This document shows, one piece after another, positions 30,109 through 39,250 of a DNA stretch of 64,000 nucleotides. A program made the translations under genes and the position numbers. The stretch is from Vicingaceae bacterium (GTDB taxonomy: Bacteria > Bacteroidota > Bacteroidia > Flavobacteriales_E > Vicingaceae): NCBI GenBank assembly GCA_026003395.1, contig BPHE01000014.1, forward strand, positions 1 to 64,000, written 5' to 3'. The notes beneath the pieces were generated by a model. It was not told the origin of the DNA. It worked only from the letters and a program-made list of their open reading frames with translations, and made no database searches. Every line of letters starts with the position of its first letter. Position 1 is the stretch's first letter.

Positions 30109-30415
30109 TTCTATTAATCCGGGGTGTTAATGCAATGACGGTATCTTTTGGGCAACAATACATGTTGAATCGTAAACTATTGTATTGCAGATGCGAAATA
30201 TAGACATAAAATTGATTATCGGCTGGTATTTTGAATGTAAATTTTCCGGAAGAATCACTGATTTGTATGTATTTAAGATTGATAACAATATGCGCATTTA
30301 CAACAGGTTTATCTAAAGAGGCATCTATCAGGCGGCCAGAAATAACCACTGTGTCAGTTTGAGCAAACAAATTTATAAAAAGTGCCATTAGCCCTATGGT
30401 AAGGAGTCGTGTCAA
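30068..30415 (-). CDS. N-terminal part of the same protein: signal peptide and CarboxypepD_reg-like domain
   Basis: 115 residues. Signal peptide MTRLLTIGLMALFINLFAQ, then VVISGRLIDASLDKPVVNAHIVINLKY... SDSSGKFTFKIP, the carboxypeptidase regulatory-like Ig fold found at the start of many Bacteroidota exported proteins. It ends at an unnatural tail (EDISSHIPGYSG). A GGGG run on the plus strand (30121-30124, CCCC on the coding strand) is a likely place for the one-base shift: dropping one base there joins the two frames as ALTPGLIELKTF. Confidence 0.65.
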   Translation of the reverse strand: MTRLLTIGLMALFINLFAQTDTVVISGRLIDASLDKPVVNAHIVINLKYIQISDSSGKFTFKIPADNQFYVYISHLQYNSLRFNMYCCPKDTVIALTPRINRIEDISSHIPGYSG

Positions 30416-30476
30416 TGATTTAAGTTTATTATTAAGAGTTAGAAAATAAAAAATTCCACAATTTTTATTGATCTTT

Positions 30477-31427
30477 TTACAACCATCCCTTTTTCTTAAA
30501 GAAAAAGACGGTAATCAAAACAGAAAATAGCATGAGAAGAATGGCAAATGGATAACCAAAAAGCCATTCCAGTTCGGGCATATATTTGAAATTCATTCCG
30601 TAAATGCTTGCAATTAAAGTTGGTGGCATAAAAAGAACAGATGCCACAGTGAACAATTTGATAATTTTGTTTTGTTCGATGTTGATCAATCCCAAAAAAG
30701 AATTTTGCAGATATTCCAATCTTGTAAAGTTGAAATTGGTGTGTTCTATCAAAGAATTGATGTCTTTAAGCAGCCCACGGAGGTTTTCGTTATATTCATT
30801 GGTGATAAATTCATTCTTGAGTAACGCCGAGAGCACTCTTTGTTTGTCAAAAAGTGCTTCTCGCAGTGACATTATGTGTTCTTGAAATTCGTTAATTTTG
30901 ATGATGTTGGACTCGTCCAGTTCGCGGTTGTAATTTATTTTTCGGCTTAAAATGGCGATGCTTCGCGACAGGGCCTCAATTAAATCGGCATCATAATCAA
31001 TACGGGTTTGCAATATTGTGATTAGAATTTTTATAGGAGAATTGTATAGGTTGGGAGCTTGTTTAATTTTTTTTACGGTTTCTTGCAATACACGACTTTC
31101 AAAAAAACGCAGGGTAAACAAATGGTTTTTTGTAACGATAAACGAGATTTCATTTTCGTCCAGTTCTTTTTCTACTGGATTGTATGAAATAAAAGTTGAA
31201 TTTATGATGATGTTGCCGTTTTCTTCGATGTATCGAGAACTACTTTCAATTTCTTCTTGTTCCTGACGGGTAGGAAAATCAATGCCAAATTTTTCTTCTA
31301 TTTTTTTTATTTCTTCCCGGGTGGGAGAGTGTAGGTCAATCCAGGTGACATTTTTAAAATCAAATTCGGGATCATAGCTTTCCAGCTTGACTTGTGCATA
31401 TTCCGGCAAGTAATAACAACGAATCAT
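30477..31427 (-). CDS. corA: CorA-family magnesium/cobalt transporter
   Basis: 316 residues. A soluble, highly charged cytoplasmic part (1-250) is followed by two transmembrane helices. The signature Gly-Met-Asn is present in IASIYGMNFKYMPELEW between the helices, and the protein ends FFFKKKGWL, as CorA proteins usually do. It forms a pentameric channel for Mg2+ (also Co2+ or Ni2+) in the inner membrane. Monocistronic by position, divergent from the DUF3108 gene. Confidence 0.95.
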   Translation of the reverse strand: MIRCYYLPEYAQVKLESYDPEFDFKNVTWIDLHSPTREEIKKIEEKFGIDFPTRQEQEEIESSSRYIEENGNIIINSTFISYNPVEKELDENEISFIVTKNHLFTLRFFESRVLQETVKKIKQAPNLYNSPIKILITILQTRIDYDADLIEALSRSIAILSRKINYNRELDESNIIKINEFQEHIMSLREALFDKQRVLSALLKNEFITNEYNENLRGLLKDINSLIEHTNFNFTRLEYLQNSFLGLINIEQNKIIKLFTVASVLFMPPTLIASIYGMNFKYMPELEWLFGYPFAILLMLFSVLITVFFFKKKGWL

Positions 31428-31538
31428 CCCATTTAAATTAAGTGTGCCAAAATAAGCAAAAAATTGACAGAGTGTCTGATTTTAATGGAAATATTCGGAT
31501 ACAAAAACTATTTTGTTATTTTGTGACAGAAAAAAGTT

Positions 31539-32324
31539 ATGAAGTTACATATTTTTTTCTACTTCACAATGTTGAGTTTTATTGTCCGGGGTCAAGAGTC
31601 GGGAAATAAAAGTTGGTTGTGTCATCCGGGCAATTATCCGTTTAAGGCCGGAGAAAGCATTACTTATAAAATTTTTTACAACTGGAAGTTTGTTTGGGTA
31701 GAGGCAGGAGAAGTAACTTTTTCTGTTGATACGACAAAAATCTTCAATAAAAAAGCATTTTATTTCAAAGGCGAGGGACATACCTATAAGAAATGGGATT
31801 GGTTTTTCAAAGTCAGAGACAAATATGAAGCTTGGGCTGATATGGAATCATTGCGCCCTTACAGGTTTAAAAGAGTAGTCAACGAAGGAACGTATTACCT
31901 CTATGAAGATTGTTTATTTGACTATAAAAGAAATAAAATTTATTGTTTTTGGTCAAGAAAACCGGGTGAATTAAATAAAGACACATTGGATATGCAATCT
32001 TGTGTGTTTGATGTTCTTTCACTTATTTATCTTGCGCGGACGGTTGATTTCTCTAATATGCAACCTGATGAATATACTTGGTTGAAGGTTTTTGTAGACA
32101 GAGCAATTTTTGAAACATACATGCGATTTATCGGAACAGGAGAAATTCCCGACCGCAAAGAAAAAGACCGGGCATTTATTTTCAGAGCCAAACTTATTTT
32201 GGGAACGATGTTTAAAGAAGGAGAAAAAATGCAGGTATGGATCGGAGATACTCAAAAGAAAATACCGGAATATATCGAATCTGAGATTCTTGTAGGGTAT
32301 ATCAAAGCAATAAGAATCAAATAA
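31539..32324 (+). CDS. DUF3108 domain exported protein
   Basis: 261 residues, signal peptide MKLHIFFYFTMLSFIVRGQ. FKAGESITYKIFYNWKFVWVEAGEVTF is the classic DUF3108 opening, and DVLSLIYLARTVDFSNMQPDEY and YIESEILVGYIKAIRIK also fit. The family is periplasmic and of unknown function, often described as a beta-rich envelope protein. Divergent from corA with a short AT-rich gap between them. Confidence 0.8.
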   Translation: MKLHIFFYFTMLSFIVRGQESGNKSWLCHPGNYPFKAGESITYKIFYNWKFVWVEAGEVTFSVDTTKIFNKKAFYFKGEGHTYKKWDWFFKVRDKYEAWADMESLRPYRFKRVVNEGTYYLYEDCLFDYKRNKIYCFWSRKPGELNKDTLDMQSCVFDVLSLIYLARTVDFSNMQPDEYTWLKVFVDRAIFETYMRFIGTGEIPDRKEKDRAFIFRAKLILGTMFKEGEKMQVWIGDTQKKIPEYIESEILVGYIKAIRIK

Positions 32325-32417
32325 GTTTCAATAAATTCCGGGTATGAATGACTGCATCCGGATTGTCTCAGCATTTAATTGTGAGGTGTTTGATTCGAAA
32401 GAGGCAAAGGGTATGAA

Positions 32418-32927
32418 TTAATTCTTGATTTTCGTAAGATATTTGGCAAAAAGCCAACCACAAACTTTGGCATCGCTCAAGGCATCGTGATGTTCATGAG
32501 GCAATTTGTATTTGTCGGATAATGTTTTCAAACCACGACGATAAATGCGATAAGTATCGTGAGGAATGTATTCCGGAATGGGAAGCCCGTAAAAAGATAA
32601 TGTTTGATTCAAACATTTAAAATCAAAAACAAATCCATTGTGGGCAACAACATGTTGACCTTGAATGTAGGGCAAAATTTCTTGCCAAATTTGATCAAAT
32701 GTTGGAGCAGAGGCCGTATGTTCCGGAGTTATGTCATGAATCAGTGTGTAACAATGTTGGAAATAATTTCCGGGAGGTTTGACAAGCCGGCAATATTCAA
32801 AAGCAATTTGATTGTCGATAAAATGAACCAGCCCAATCTGGCAAATGCTGGTTAAAGACCTGCATGAGGTCTCAAAATCAATAGCCGTAAAACTTTTGAT
32901 GTTTTTTTCGGTGTAATGATTTATCAT
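32418..32927 (-). CDS. DEDDh 3'-5' exonuclease (DNA polymerase III epsilon-like)
   Basis: 169 residues with all acidic positions of the DnaQ fold: Asp17 and Glu19 in FTAIDFETS, Asp102 in HNGFVFDFKCL, and His147 with Asp152 in HHDALSDAKV. It would trim 3' ends of DNA or RNA. It is a stand-alone short member, not a polymerase subunit fused to other domains. Its ATG overlaps the stop of the upstream phosphoribosyltransferase gene by four bases. Confidence 0.88.
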   Translation of the reverse strand: MINHYTEKNIKSFTAIDFETSCRSLTSICQIGLVHFIDNQIAFEYCRLVKPPGNYFQHCYTLIHDITPEHTASAPTFDQIWQEILPYIQGQHVVAHNGFVFDFKCLNQTLSFYGLPIPEYIPHDTYRIYRRGLKTLSDKYKLPHEHHDALSDAKVCGWLFAKYLTKIKN

Positions 32928-33421
32928 TTTAAATAAGCTTTAAAACCTTTTGAAGATTTTGTAACTTCTACGTGATCTTTTAACGTAGTGGAAAGTTGCA
33001 TACCATTGAAGCGTGGGAAAACGGGAAATTTTGGATGATTGCGGTTAATCAATACAAGTGTGTTTACACTTTTCACAGGTTGGTTATGAAACAATCCGGC
33101 AGTATAATACAAGACCCTTCCTGTGTTCATCACGTCGTCAACAATTAAAATTTCTTTTCCTGAAAATTGTTTGGGATCAAAATTTATTTTGGATTGAGGC
33201 AGGTTCTTTTTGTTGAGTTTAATTGAATAGAGTTGATATTTTATGGGAGAAATAATTTTTAATTGGTCTAAAATTTTCTTTGCCAGATTGAAACCATACT
33301 TTTCTATGCCAAGAATGATCAATTCTTCGGAGTCATAATAATGCTCATAAATTTCATACGCCAAGCGGGTAATGATACGATCGATTTTTTCGGAATTCAG
33401 TATTAATGTTGCATTTTTCAT
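32924..33421 (-). CDS. Type I phosphoribosyltransferase-like protein
   Basis: 165 residues. The PRPP-binding loop is clear: EILIVDDVMNTGRVLYYTAG, with Asp95-Asp96. It resembles the PyrR/hypoxanthine phosphoribosyltransferase group but lacks enough markers to name the base used. Overlaps the exonuclease gene downstream by four bases; the pair may salvage or clear nucleotides, which is inference. A seven-of-eight -7 box (TATCTTTA, minus strand, 33,439-33,446) lies upstream. Confidence 0.85.
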   Translation of the reverse strand: MKNATLILNSEKIDRIITRLAYEIYEHYYDSEELIILGIEKYGFNLAKKILDQLKIISPIKYQLYSIKLNKKNLPQSKINFDPKQFSGKEILIVDDVMNTGRVLYYTAGLFHNQPVKSVNTLVLINRNHPKFPVFPRFNGMQLSTTLKDHVEVTKSSKGFKAYLK

Positions 33422-33506
33422 TGATAAAAAATATGGTGTAAAGATAAAGAGTGTAATGGGGAAAATGGAAATTTATTCAAAAGATTTTTCAACAATTTTT
33501 TAAAAA

Positions 33507-34301
33507 TTAGAACAATGATTTCAAAAACTTTTCCAGATCTAGCAAAGACACAGGTGAATATAGTTTTCCACGATATGCAATTGAAAGCAGGCCGGATTCT
33601 TCAGATAAAATAAAAGCAAGTGCATCGGTTTCGAGGGTAATTGAAAGAGCTGCACGGTGCCGCAGGCCGTATTCGTAAGAAATTGAAATGTTTTCTGATA
33701 ATCTAATAACACAACCGGCTGAACGGATACGGTTATCTTTGATGATAACCGCACCATCGTGCAAGGGGGAGTTTTTGAAAAAAATGTTTTCGATAAGAAT
33801 AGATTTTACACGGGCATCGATGATGTGCCCACTCAGAATGTATGGCGAAAGATTGTCTTGATTTTCAACGATAATTAAACATCCTGTCCGGGTTGATTGC
33901 ATATTGTGAAATGCTTTCTTTAGTTCCGGCAAAATATTGAAAACAGGGTGGGGAGGGGGCGTTTTGGGTGATTTGTCATTTAAAAAAATTCTGATCCAGT
34001 GGCGTCTTTGCCACGATTGCTCACCTATTCTGATAAGAAATCGTCTAATTTCAGGTTGGAAGACAATTGCCAAAAAAATGATACCGAAGTTGAACAGTTG
34101 ACCAAGCATTTCGCTGAAAATTTTCAGTTGCAACGCCTTGACCAATTGCCAAAATATGTATAGCAACACAAAACCATAAAAAACTTTCACCGATGAGGTG
34201 CCTTTGATTAGTTGATAGAATTGATAAATGAGAAAAAAAACCAGTGAAAGATCAATGATGGTGATAAGGATTTGCTTGTATTCGTAATAGTTTAATAGCA
34301 T
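33507..34301 (-). CDS. cdaA: Diadenylate cyclase CdaA (c-di-AMP synthase)
   Basis: 264 residues. Three N-terminal transmembrane helices are followed by the DAC domain with both signature motifs: Asp182-Gly-Ala in LHDGAVIIKDNRI and Arg214-His-Arg in YGLRHRAALSIT. It joins two ATP molecules into the second messenger c-di-AMP, which controls potassium and osmotic balance in other bacteria. The folP gene lies upstream on the same strand, a common pairing in Bacteroidota; usual partners CdaR and GlmM are not here. Confidence 0.95.
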   Translation of the reverse strand: MLLNYYEYKQILITIIDLSLVFFLIYQFYQLIKGTSSVKVFYGFVLLYIFWQLVKALQLKIFSEMLGQLFNFGIIFLAIVFQPEIRRFLIRIGEQSWQRRHWIRIFLNDKSPKTPPPHPVFNILPELKKAFHNMQSTRTGCLIIVENQDNLSPYILSGHIIDARVKSILIENIFFKNSPLHDGAVIIKDNRIRSAGCVIRLSENISISYEYGLRHRAALSITLETDALAFILSEESGLLSIAYRGKLYSPVSLLDLEKFLKSLF

Positions 34302-34473
34302 AGTATAGATTTTAATTTAAAACAGTTTGAAAAATTTTCCATTGTCAATCAAATCAGAATATCCGGAAACTGTGAAGCCATTCACTTGTTTCTCAAACAT
34401 TGAACATTCTATAATTTTAGTAATTTCCATATACTTCAAAAATGAAAGATTACATTTTTTTAATCAAAATCCC

Positions 34474-35334
34474 TTACAAATTAGCTTCTTGAAATTCTTT
34501 ATACAGACAAATGAGTTCTTTGACCGGTTTTACATCGTGCACTCGAAAAATTTGCGGATTTTTATTTATTACCAGCGTATGCATGATGGTTGTGCCGTTA
34601 AGGGAATCTTCAGGGGTGGTTTGAAGGGTTTTATAAATAAAACTTTTCCGGGAGATACCAATCAAAACCGGATAACCAAGGATTTGAAATGCATCAAGAT
34701 ATTTCAACAATAAAAAATTTTGATTGATAGTTTTGGCAAAACCTATACCGGGGTCAATGATAATGTTTTGTATGCCAAGTTGTTGAAGGTGGTTTATTTT
34801 ATTTTCAAAATAGGTGAATATTTCATCAAAAAAATCGTCGTACTCGGTCAATGATTGCATGGTTTCCGGTGTTCCTTTGCTGTGGGTCAAAACATAGGCC
34901 GTTTTGTGGCGGGCAATGGCTTCAAACATTTTTGGGTCGAATCTTCCGCCGGATATATCATTGATTACATGAATGCCTAACGTTGCCAATGTTTCAACAG
35001 TGGAAGCATGATAGGTGTCGATACTGATGATAATTTCGGGAAATTTTTTACGTATTGCTTCTACAATGGGAGTGATCGCCCGAATTTCATCTTCAGCATT
35101 GCAGAGCGGGGCACCGGGGCGGGTAGAAGCGTATCCCAAATCTATGATATCTGCACCTTCTTCTATCATTTTTTCAACTTGACTTAAAGCACATTCTTTT
35201 TCCGGGAATCGACTGCCTTTGTAAAAAGAATCCCGGTTTATGTTTAATATGCCCATTATGAGCGGTTTGTCGTAGATTTTTAAAATCCCGTTGAAATTTG
35301 TAGTAAGATATCCGGAAATTGTCGTATTTTTCAC
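34474..35334 (-). CDS. folP: Dihydropteroate synthase
   Basis: Folate pathway enzyme joining pterin pyrophosphate to p-aminobenzoate. Motifs in order: LIMGILNINRDSFYKGSRF, ISIDTYHASTVETL, VINDISGGRFDP, YVLTHSKGTPETM, IIIDPGIGFAKT, GISRKSFI and the final RVHDVKPVKELI. No ATG precedes the first motif. Possible starts are GTG at 35334 or TTG at 35358; I chose GTG because the TTG overlaps the divergent gene's ATG at 35351. The 34,302-34,473 gap before cdaA shows no gene. Confidence 0.9.
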   Translation of the reverse strand: MKNTTISGYLTTNFNGILKIYDKPLIMGILNINRDSFYKGSRFPEKECALSQVEKMIEEGADIIDLGYASTRPGAPLCNAEDEIRAITPIVEAIRKKFPEIIISIDTYHASTVETLATLGIHVINDISGGRFDPKMFEAIARHKTAYVLTHSKGTPETMQSLTEYDDFFDEIFTYFENKINHLQQLGIQNIIIDPGIGFAKTINQNFLLLKYLDAFQILGYPVLIGISRKSFIYKTLQTTPEDSLNGTTIMHTLVINKNPQIFRVHDVKPVKELICLYKEFQEANL

Positions 35335-35350
35335 GGCGCAAAAAAAGTTT

Positions 35351-35920
35351 ATGGGCAAAGATACGATTGTTCAATACAAAGAGATTCAAAAAAGATGTCA
35401 AAATATTTTTGAAGCAAAATTGGAAGATTATGGTCCTTCGTGGAGAGTGATGCGTTTTGTGTCTATATTGGATCAATTGTTTATCAAGGTTAAACGCATT
35501 CGCCAATTACAACAAACAGGCAAGAAAATGGTTGACGAAGGACCTGAAAATGAATGGATGGCATTGGTTAACTATGCCATCATTGCATTGATTCAAAGAG
35601 ATCTGGGGGCTGCTGAGGAGGTGGATATTGACAAAGAACGAGCTTCGACTCTCTATCATCAATATTTTGAAATGGCTTTTGAGTTGATGAAGAAGAAAAA
35701 TCATGATTATGGAGAAGCATGGCGCGAAATGAAATTGGAAAGTTTTGCCGATTTGATTCTGGTTAAGCTTATCAGAATCCGTCAGATAATTGAAAACAAT
35801 GAAAAAACCAAAATATCTGAAGGGATTGAGTCAAATTTGCTCGATATTTTGAATTATGCTATGTTTGCCTTGATAAAGATTTATGAGTCAAATACGAATA
35901 ATGATAAATTTGCCGTATGA
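35351..35920 (+). CDS. DUF1599 domain protein
   Basis: 189 residues from ATG 35351 (MGKDTIVQYKEIQKRCQ). An upstream in-frame start would run into folP. It contains two similar halves, each with a long helix and a DYG/EAWREM or DYGPSWRVM motif, matching DUF1599 (nucleotide-modification-associated). Function is not established. It is the first gene of a co-directional series and overlaps the next start by four bases. Confidence 0.82.
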   Translation: MGKDTIVQYKEIQKRCQNIFEAKLEDYGPSWRVMRFVSILDQLFIKVKRIRQLQQTGKKMVDEGPENEWMALVNYAIIALIQRDLGAAEEVDIDKERASTLYHQYFEMAFELMKKKNHDYGEAWREMKLESFADLILVKLIRIRQIIENNEKTKISEGIESNLLDILNYAMFALIKIYESNTNNDKFAV

Positions 35921-37428
35921 AAATACTTTCGGGGGGATATAAAGAAATCATTGCATTGTTTTTGTTGCTGACAGGTGTGGCTGCATTTGCGGCATCTTTC
36001 GTGAAACCTGATATTGTTGACGACTTTCATTTGTTCTATTACTTTTCCCTGTCTTCGATATTGGCCGGTAGTTTGTATTTATTTGAAAAAACACGGCCAT
36101 GGGCTTTGAGTCTGTCGCGTTTGCTGGTGGGTAGTTTGTTTATTGTGTCCGGATTGATAAAATGTAACGATCCAATGGGATTTTCCTTTAAGTTGGAAGA
36201 ATATTTTGATGAAAGATCTTTGGGTGCTTTCTGGGCCATTTTCCATCCATACTCATTGCCATTGGCATGGTTGATTGCAGTAGTGGAAGTTGTTTTGGGA
36301 TTTTGGGTAGTGGCAGGAATTAAGTTGCGTTGGGTGTCCTGGATTTTATTGGCGATGACTTTGTTTTTTGGTTGGTTGACATTTTATACAGCCGGTTGCA
36401 ACGATATGCAGGCCATTGCCATGCAAAAAGGATTAACTTTTGACAAAATTTGTGTTACCGATTGCGGTTGTTTTGGTGATGCTTTAAAGGGCAGCATCGG
36501 CCGATCCCTTACACCTTGGGAATCATTTTACAAGGATTTGATCTTGTTGGTTTTTGTAATTGTTATTTTCCTGGAAAGAAATTCTTTTACAAAAGAAAAA
36601 TTTGAATCAAAAATTGTGTTTTTTTCAGCGTCTTTATTGTTTATATCTATCTTTAGTGGCGGGTTGTTTCAATGGTGGTTTCCTGTAATTTTTTCATTTA
36701 CGGTTTATGCATTGATGGTTTTATTTTTCAAACTTGGTAGAGAATTTGCAGCAGCCCTAACAGCAATTCTTTTCACAGCGGTTTTTGCGGGTTACACGTT
36801 GGCATACTTGCCCATAAAAGATTTTAGACCTTATGCCGTAGGGAAAAACATTGAGAAACAGATGCAGATTCCTGAGGGGGCACAACCGGATGTTTTTGAA
36901 ACTATTTTGACTTATAAAAATAAATTAACGGGAGAAGTTAAAGAATTTAACGATAAAGATTATCCATGGCAGGATACCAATTGGGTGTGGGTAAGCACAT
37001 CTACCAAAATTGTAAAAGAAGGAGACAAACCGGCGATAACTGATTTTTCACTTAACGATGAAGATGGCAATGAAGTAACCTATGATCTATTACAGGATCC
37101 TACACCAATGATTTGGATTATATCTTATAATATCGGAAAATCTAATGAAAATGCATGGAAGGATATTGCAGCCATGATAGATAATCTTTACGAAAAGGGA
37201 TGGACAATTGTATTTATCACTGCTTCACCAAAAGAGGAGGTATATAGAGTTTTAAATGACCATGCGGACAAGGTGTATATTTATTTTGCCGATGAAGTTG
37301 TGTTAAAAACAATCATAAGATCTAATCCGGGTATATTGCTAATGCAACAAGGTAATATTTTGGGCAAATGGCCTCATAGAAGATTGCCCGGTGAAGATGA
37401 GTTAAACAAATTAATTATTAAACAGTGA
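35917..37428 (+). CDS. BT_3928-like DoxX/MauE-type membrane protein with periplasmic C-terminal domain
   Basis: 503 residues. About nine predicted transmembrane helices over the first 310 residues, including the DoxX-like LSRLLVGSLFIVSGLIKCNDPMGF. A conserved Cys-rich loop (CVTDCGCFGDALKGS) faces outward. The last 190 residues are soluble and fold like a thioredoxin-related domain (DFSLNDEDGNEVTYDLLQDPTPMIWI) but have no CxxC. Possible role in membrane redox chemistry, by family. Overlaps DUF1599 by four bases and its stop overlaps the GTG start of the permease gene. Confidence 0.8.
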   Translation: MKILSGGYKEIIALFLLLTGVAAFAASFVKPDIVDDFHLFYYFSLSSILAGSLYLFEKTRPWALSLSRLLVGSLFIVSGLIKCNDPMGFSFKLEEYFDERSLGAFWAIFHPYSLPLAWLIAVVEVVLGFWVVAGIKLRWVSWILLAMTLFFGWLTFYTAGCNDMQAIAMQKGLTFDKICVTDCGCFGDALKGSIGRSLTPWESFYKDLILLVFVIVIFLERNSFTKEKFESKIVFFSASLLFISIFSGGLFQWWFPVIFSFTVYALMVLFFKLGREFAAALTAILFTAVFAGYTLAYLPIKDFRPYAVGKNIEKQMQIPEGAQPDVFETILTYKNKLTGEVKEFNDKDYPWQDTNWVWVSTSTKIVKEGDKPAITDFSLNDEDGNEVTYDLLQDPTPMIWIISYNIGKSNENAWKDIAAMIDNLYEKGWTIVFITASPKEEVYRVLNDHADKVYIYFADEVVLKTIIRSNPGILLMQQGNILGKWPHRRLPGEDELNKLIIKQ

Positions 37429-38498
37429 CTACATACATAATACGCAAATTGTTATACGGCTTATTAGTGTTGTTTGGAGTGGTAACCGTGGTGTTTTTTC
37501 TTTTCAATGTTTTGCCGGGTGATCCTGCACGGTTGATGTTAGGACAGAGAGCCGATGAAGAGTCCATAAAATTGATCAACAGGGATTTAGGACTGGATAA
37601 ACCTTTGTCGGTCCAATTTGTGATGTATCTGAATGATTTGTCACCTATTTCAATTCATTCAACCGATCCCGGACATTATCTTTATCTGGATTCCACTAAA
37701 TATACTTATGTTCCATTAATTAAGACCGGAAAAAAAGTAATAGTTTTAAAATATCCATACTTACGCCGTTCTTACCAAACAAAACGAAAGGTTTCGGAAA
37801 TCATATTAGAAACATTACCGGAAACGGCTGTGCTGGCTTTTGCTTCCATAATGATTGCCGCATTGATTGGGATAATATTTGGAATACTCAGCGCCTTGAA
37901 AAAAGACACTATCTGGGATAATCTTATTTTATTTTTCGCATCATTGGGAATGTCCGGACCATCGTTTTATATAGGTGTCATCATTGCTTGGGTTTTTGGA
38001 TATTTGCTTTCCGATTACACCGGTTTAAATGCCATTGGAAGTTTATATGCTATTGATGATTACGGAGAAGGCGAATATCTCGAATTGAAAAATTTAATCT
38101 TACCATCGATTGCCTTGGGAACAAGGCCATTGGCTGTGGTTATACAATTGATGAGAAATTCGTTGCTCGAGGTGTTGTCTACTGATTATATCCGTACAGC
38201 ACGTGCCAAGGGAAATTCTTTGTTCAGGGTGATTTTTAAACATAGCTTGAAAAATGCTTTAAATCCGGTAGTTACAGCATTGTCCGGTATGTTTGCAAGT
38301 TTGTTGGCCGGTGCATTGTTTGTAGAAATTATTTTTTCTTGGAAAGGGATAGGGTGGGAGCTATACAGCGCGTTGATTAAATATGATTTACCTGTGGTGA
38401 TGGGCGGTGTGTTGATTACTTCCACGGTCTTTGTGTTGATTAATATTTTGGTGGATATTGTTTATGCCATTCTTGATCCGAGAATACGTTTAAGTTAA
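37425..38498 (+). CDS. Peptide/nickel-type ABC transporter permease (DppB/OppB family)
   Basis: 357 residues starting at GTG (37425), inside the stop of the previous gene. First helix LYGLLVLFGVVTVVFFLFNVLPGDPARLMLG and the EAA-type coupling loop RTARAKGNSLFRVIFKHSLKNALNPVV are typical of DppB. An insert of about 60 residues (STDPGHYLYLDSTKYTYVPL) sits in the first periplasmic loop. No ATP-binding, second permease or solute-binding partner gene is in the window, so the rest of the transporter must be elsewhere. Confidence 0.88.
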   Translation: MTTYIIRKLLYGLLVLFGVVTVVFFLFNVLPGDPARLMLGQRADEESIKLINRDLGLDKPLSVQFVMYLNDLSPISIHSTDPGHYLYLDSTKYTYVPLIKTGKKVIVLKYPYLRRSYQTKRKVSEIILETLPETAVLAFASIMIAALIGIIFGILSALKKDTIWDNLILFFASLGMSGPSFYIGVIIAWVFGYLLSDYTGLNAIGSLYAIDDYGEGEYLELKNLILPSIALGTRPLAVVIQLMRNSLLEVLSTDYIRTARAKGNSLFRVIFKHSLKNALNPVVTALSGMFASLLAGALFVEIIFSWKGIGWELYSALIKYDLPVVMGGVLITSTVFVLINILVDIVYAILDPRIRLS

Positions 38499-38518
38499 AT
38501 TTTTTTTTTTCGTTTGTC

Positions 38519-39247
38519 ATGAAAAAATATTTATTTGCCAATTGGAAAGAAAATCACGATTTATCATCTGCCATATTGTATTGCAGGGCATGGGAAGAGT
38601 ATATTCAAAAATATCAAAAAAAAGAAGTGGAATCTTGCCTTTTTCCACCATTTCCTTTTATCGGTCTTTTAAAAGAAAAGTTTCCATCTTTAACATTTGG
38701 AGCTCAAAATGTTTCTCATTTTGAAAAAGGGGCATATACCGGAGAAGTATCTGCCGGTATGTTGAAATCATGTGGGGTTGAATATGTTATTGTTGGACAC
38801 AGTGAGCGCAGACAGATATTCGGTGAAAATTCCGGTTTGTTGAAAAATAAAATTCAACTGAGTTTGCAAAACCAATTGATACCTGTCTATTGTATTGGTG
38901 AAAGTTTGGAGCAAAGAGAAAATGGGAAACATTTGGATGTAGTCAAAAATCAAATAGAAGAGGTGCTTGAAAATATAGAAACTGCCTTTTTAATTATTGC
39001 ATACGAGCCGGTATGGGCTATAGGAACCGGAAAGACAGCCAACACCGATCAAATTAGAGAAATGCATGAGTTTATTTATCGTATTATCGAAAAAAATTTT
39101 GGTCATCAATGGCCGGTCTTGTATGGTGGAAGTGTAAATCAACATAATATTGCCGAAATATTGTCAGTGCCTTGTGTTGATGGTGCATTGGTCGGGTCGG
39201 CCTCGCTTCAGGTAACCGGATTTATCGAGATGTATAAACAACTATAA
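38519..39247 (+). CDS. tpiA: Triosephosphate isomerase
   Basis: 242 residues, slightly shorter than most. It converts dihydroxyacetone phosphate and glyceraldehyde 3-phosphate in glycolysis. Catalytic residues: Asn8 and Lys10 (ANWKEN), His94 (IVGHSERR) and Glu163 (AYEPVWAIGTG), plus the phosphate loop VLYGGSVNQHN. The motif NWKMN reads NWKEN. Start ATG lies after a T-rich stretch with no visible Shine-Dalgarno. prmA follows after 3 bases. Confidence 0.95.
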   Translation: MKKYLFANWKENHDLSSAILYCRAWEEYIQKYQKKEVESCLFPPFPFIGLLKEKFPSLTFGAQNVSHFEKGAYTGEVSAGMLKSCGVEYVIVGHSERRQIFGENSGLLKNKIQLSLQNQLIPVYCIGESLEQRENGKHLDVVKNQIEEVLENIETAFLIIAYEPVWAIGTGKTANTDQIREMHEFIYRIIEKNFGHQWPVLYGGSVNQHNIAEILSVPCVDGALVGSASLQVTGFIEMYKQL

Positions 39248-39250
39248 GGT

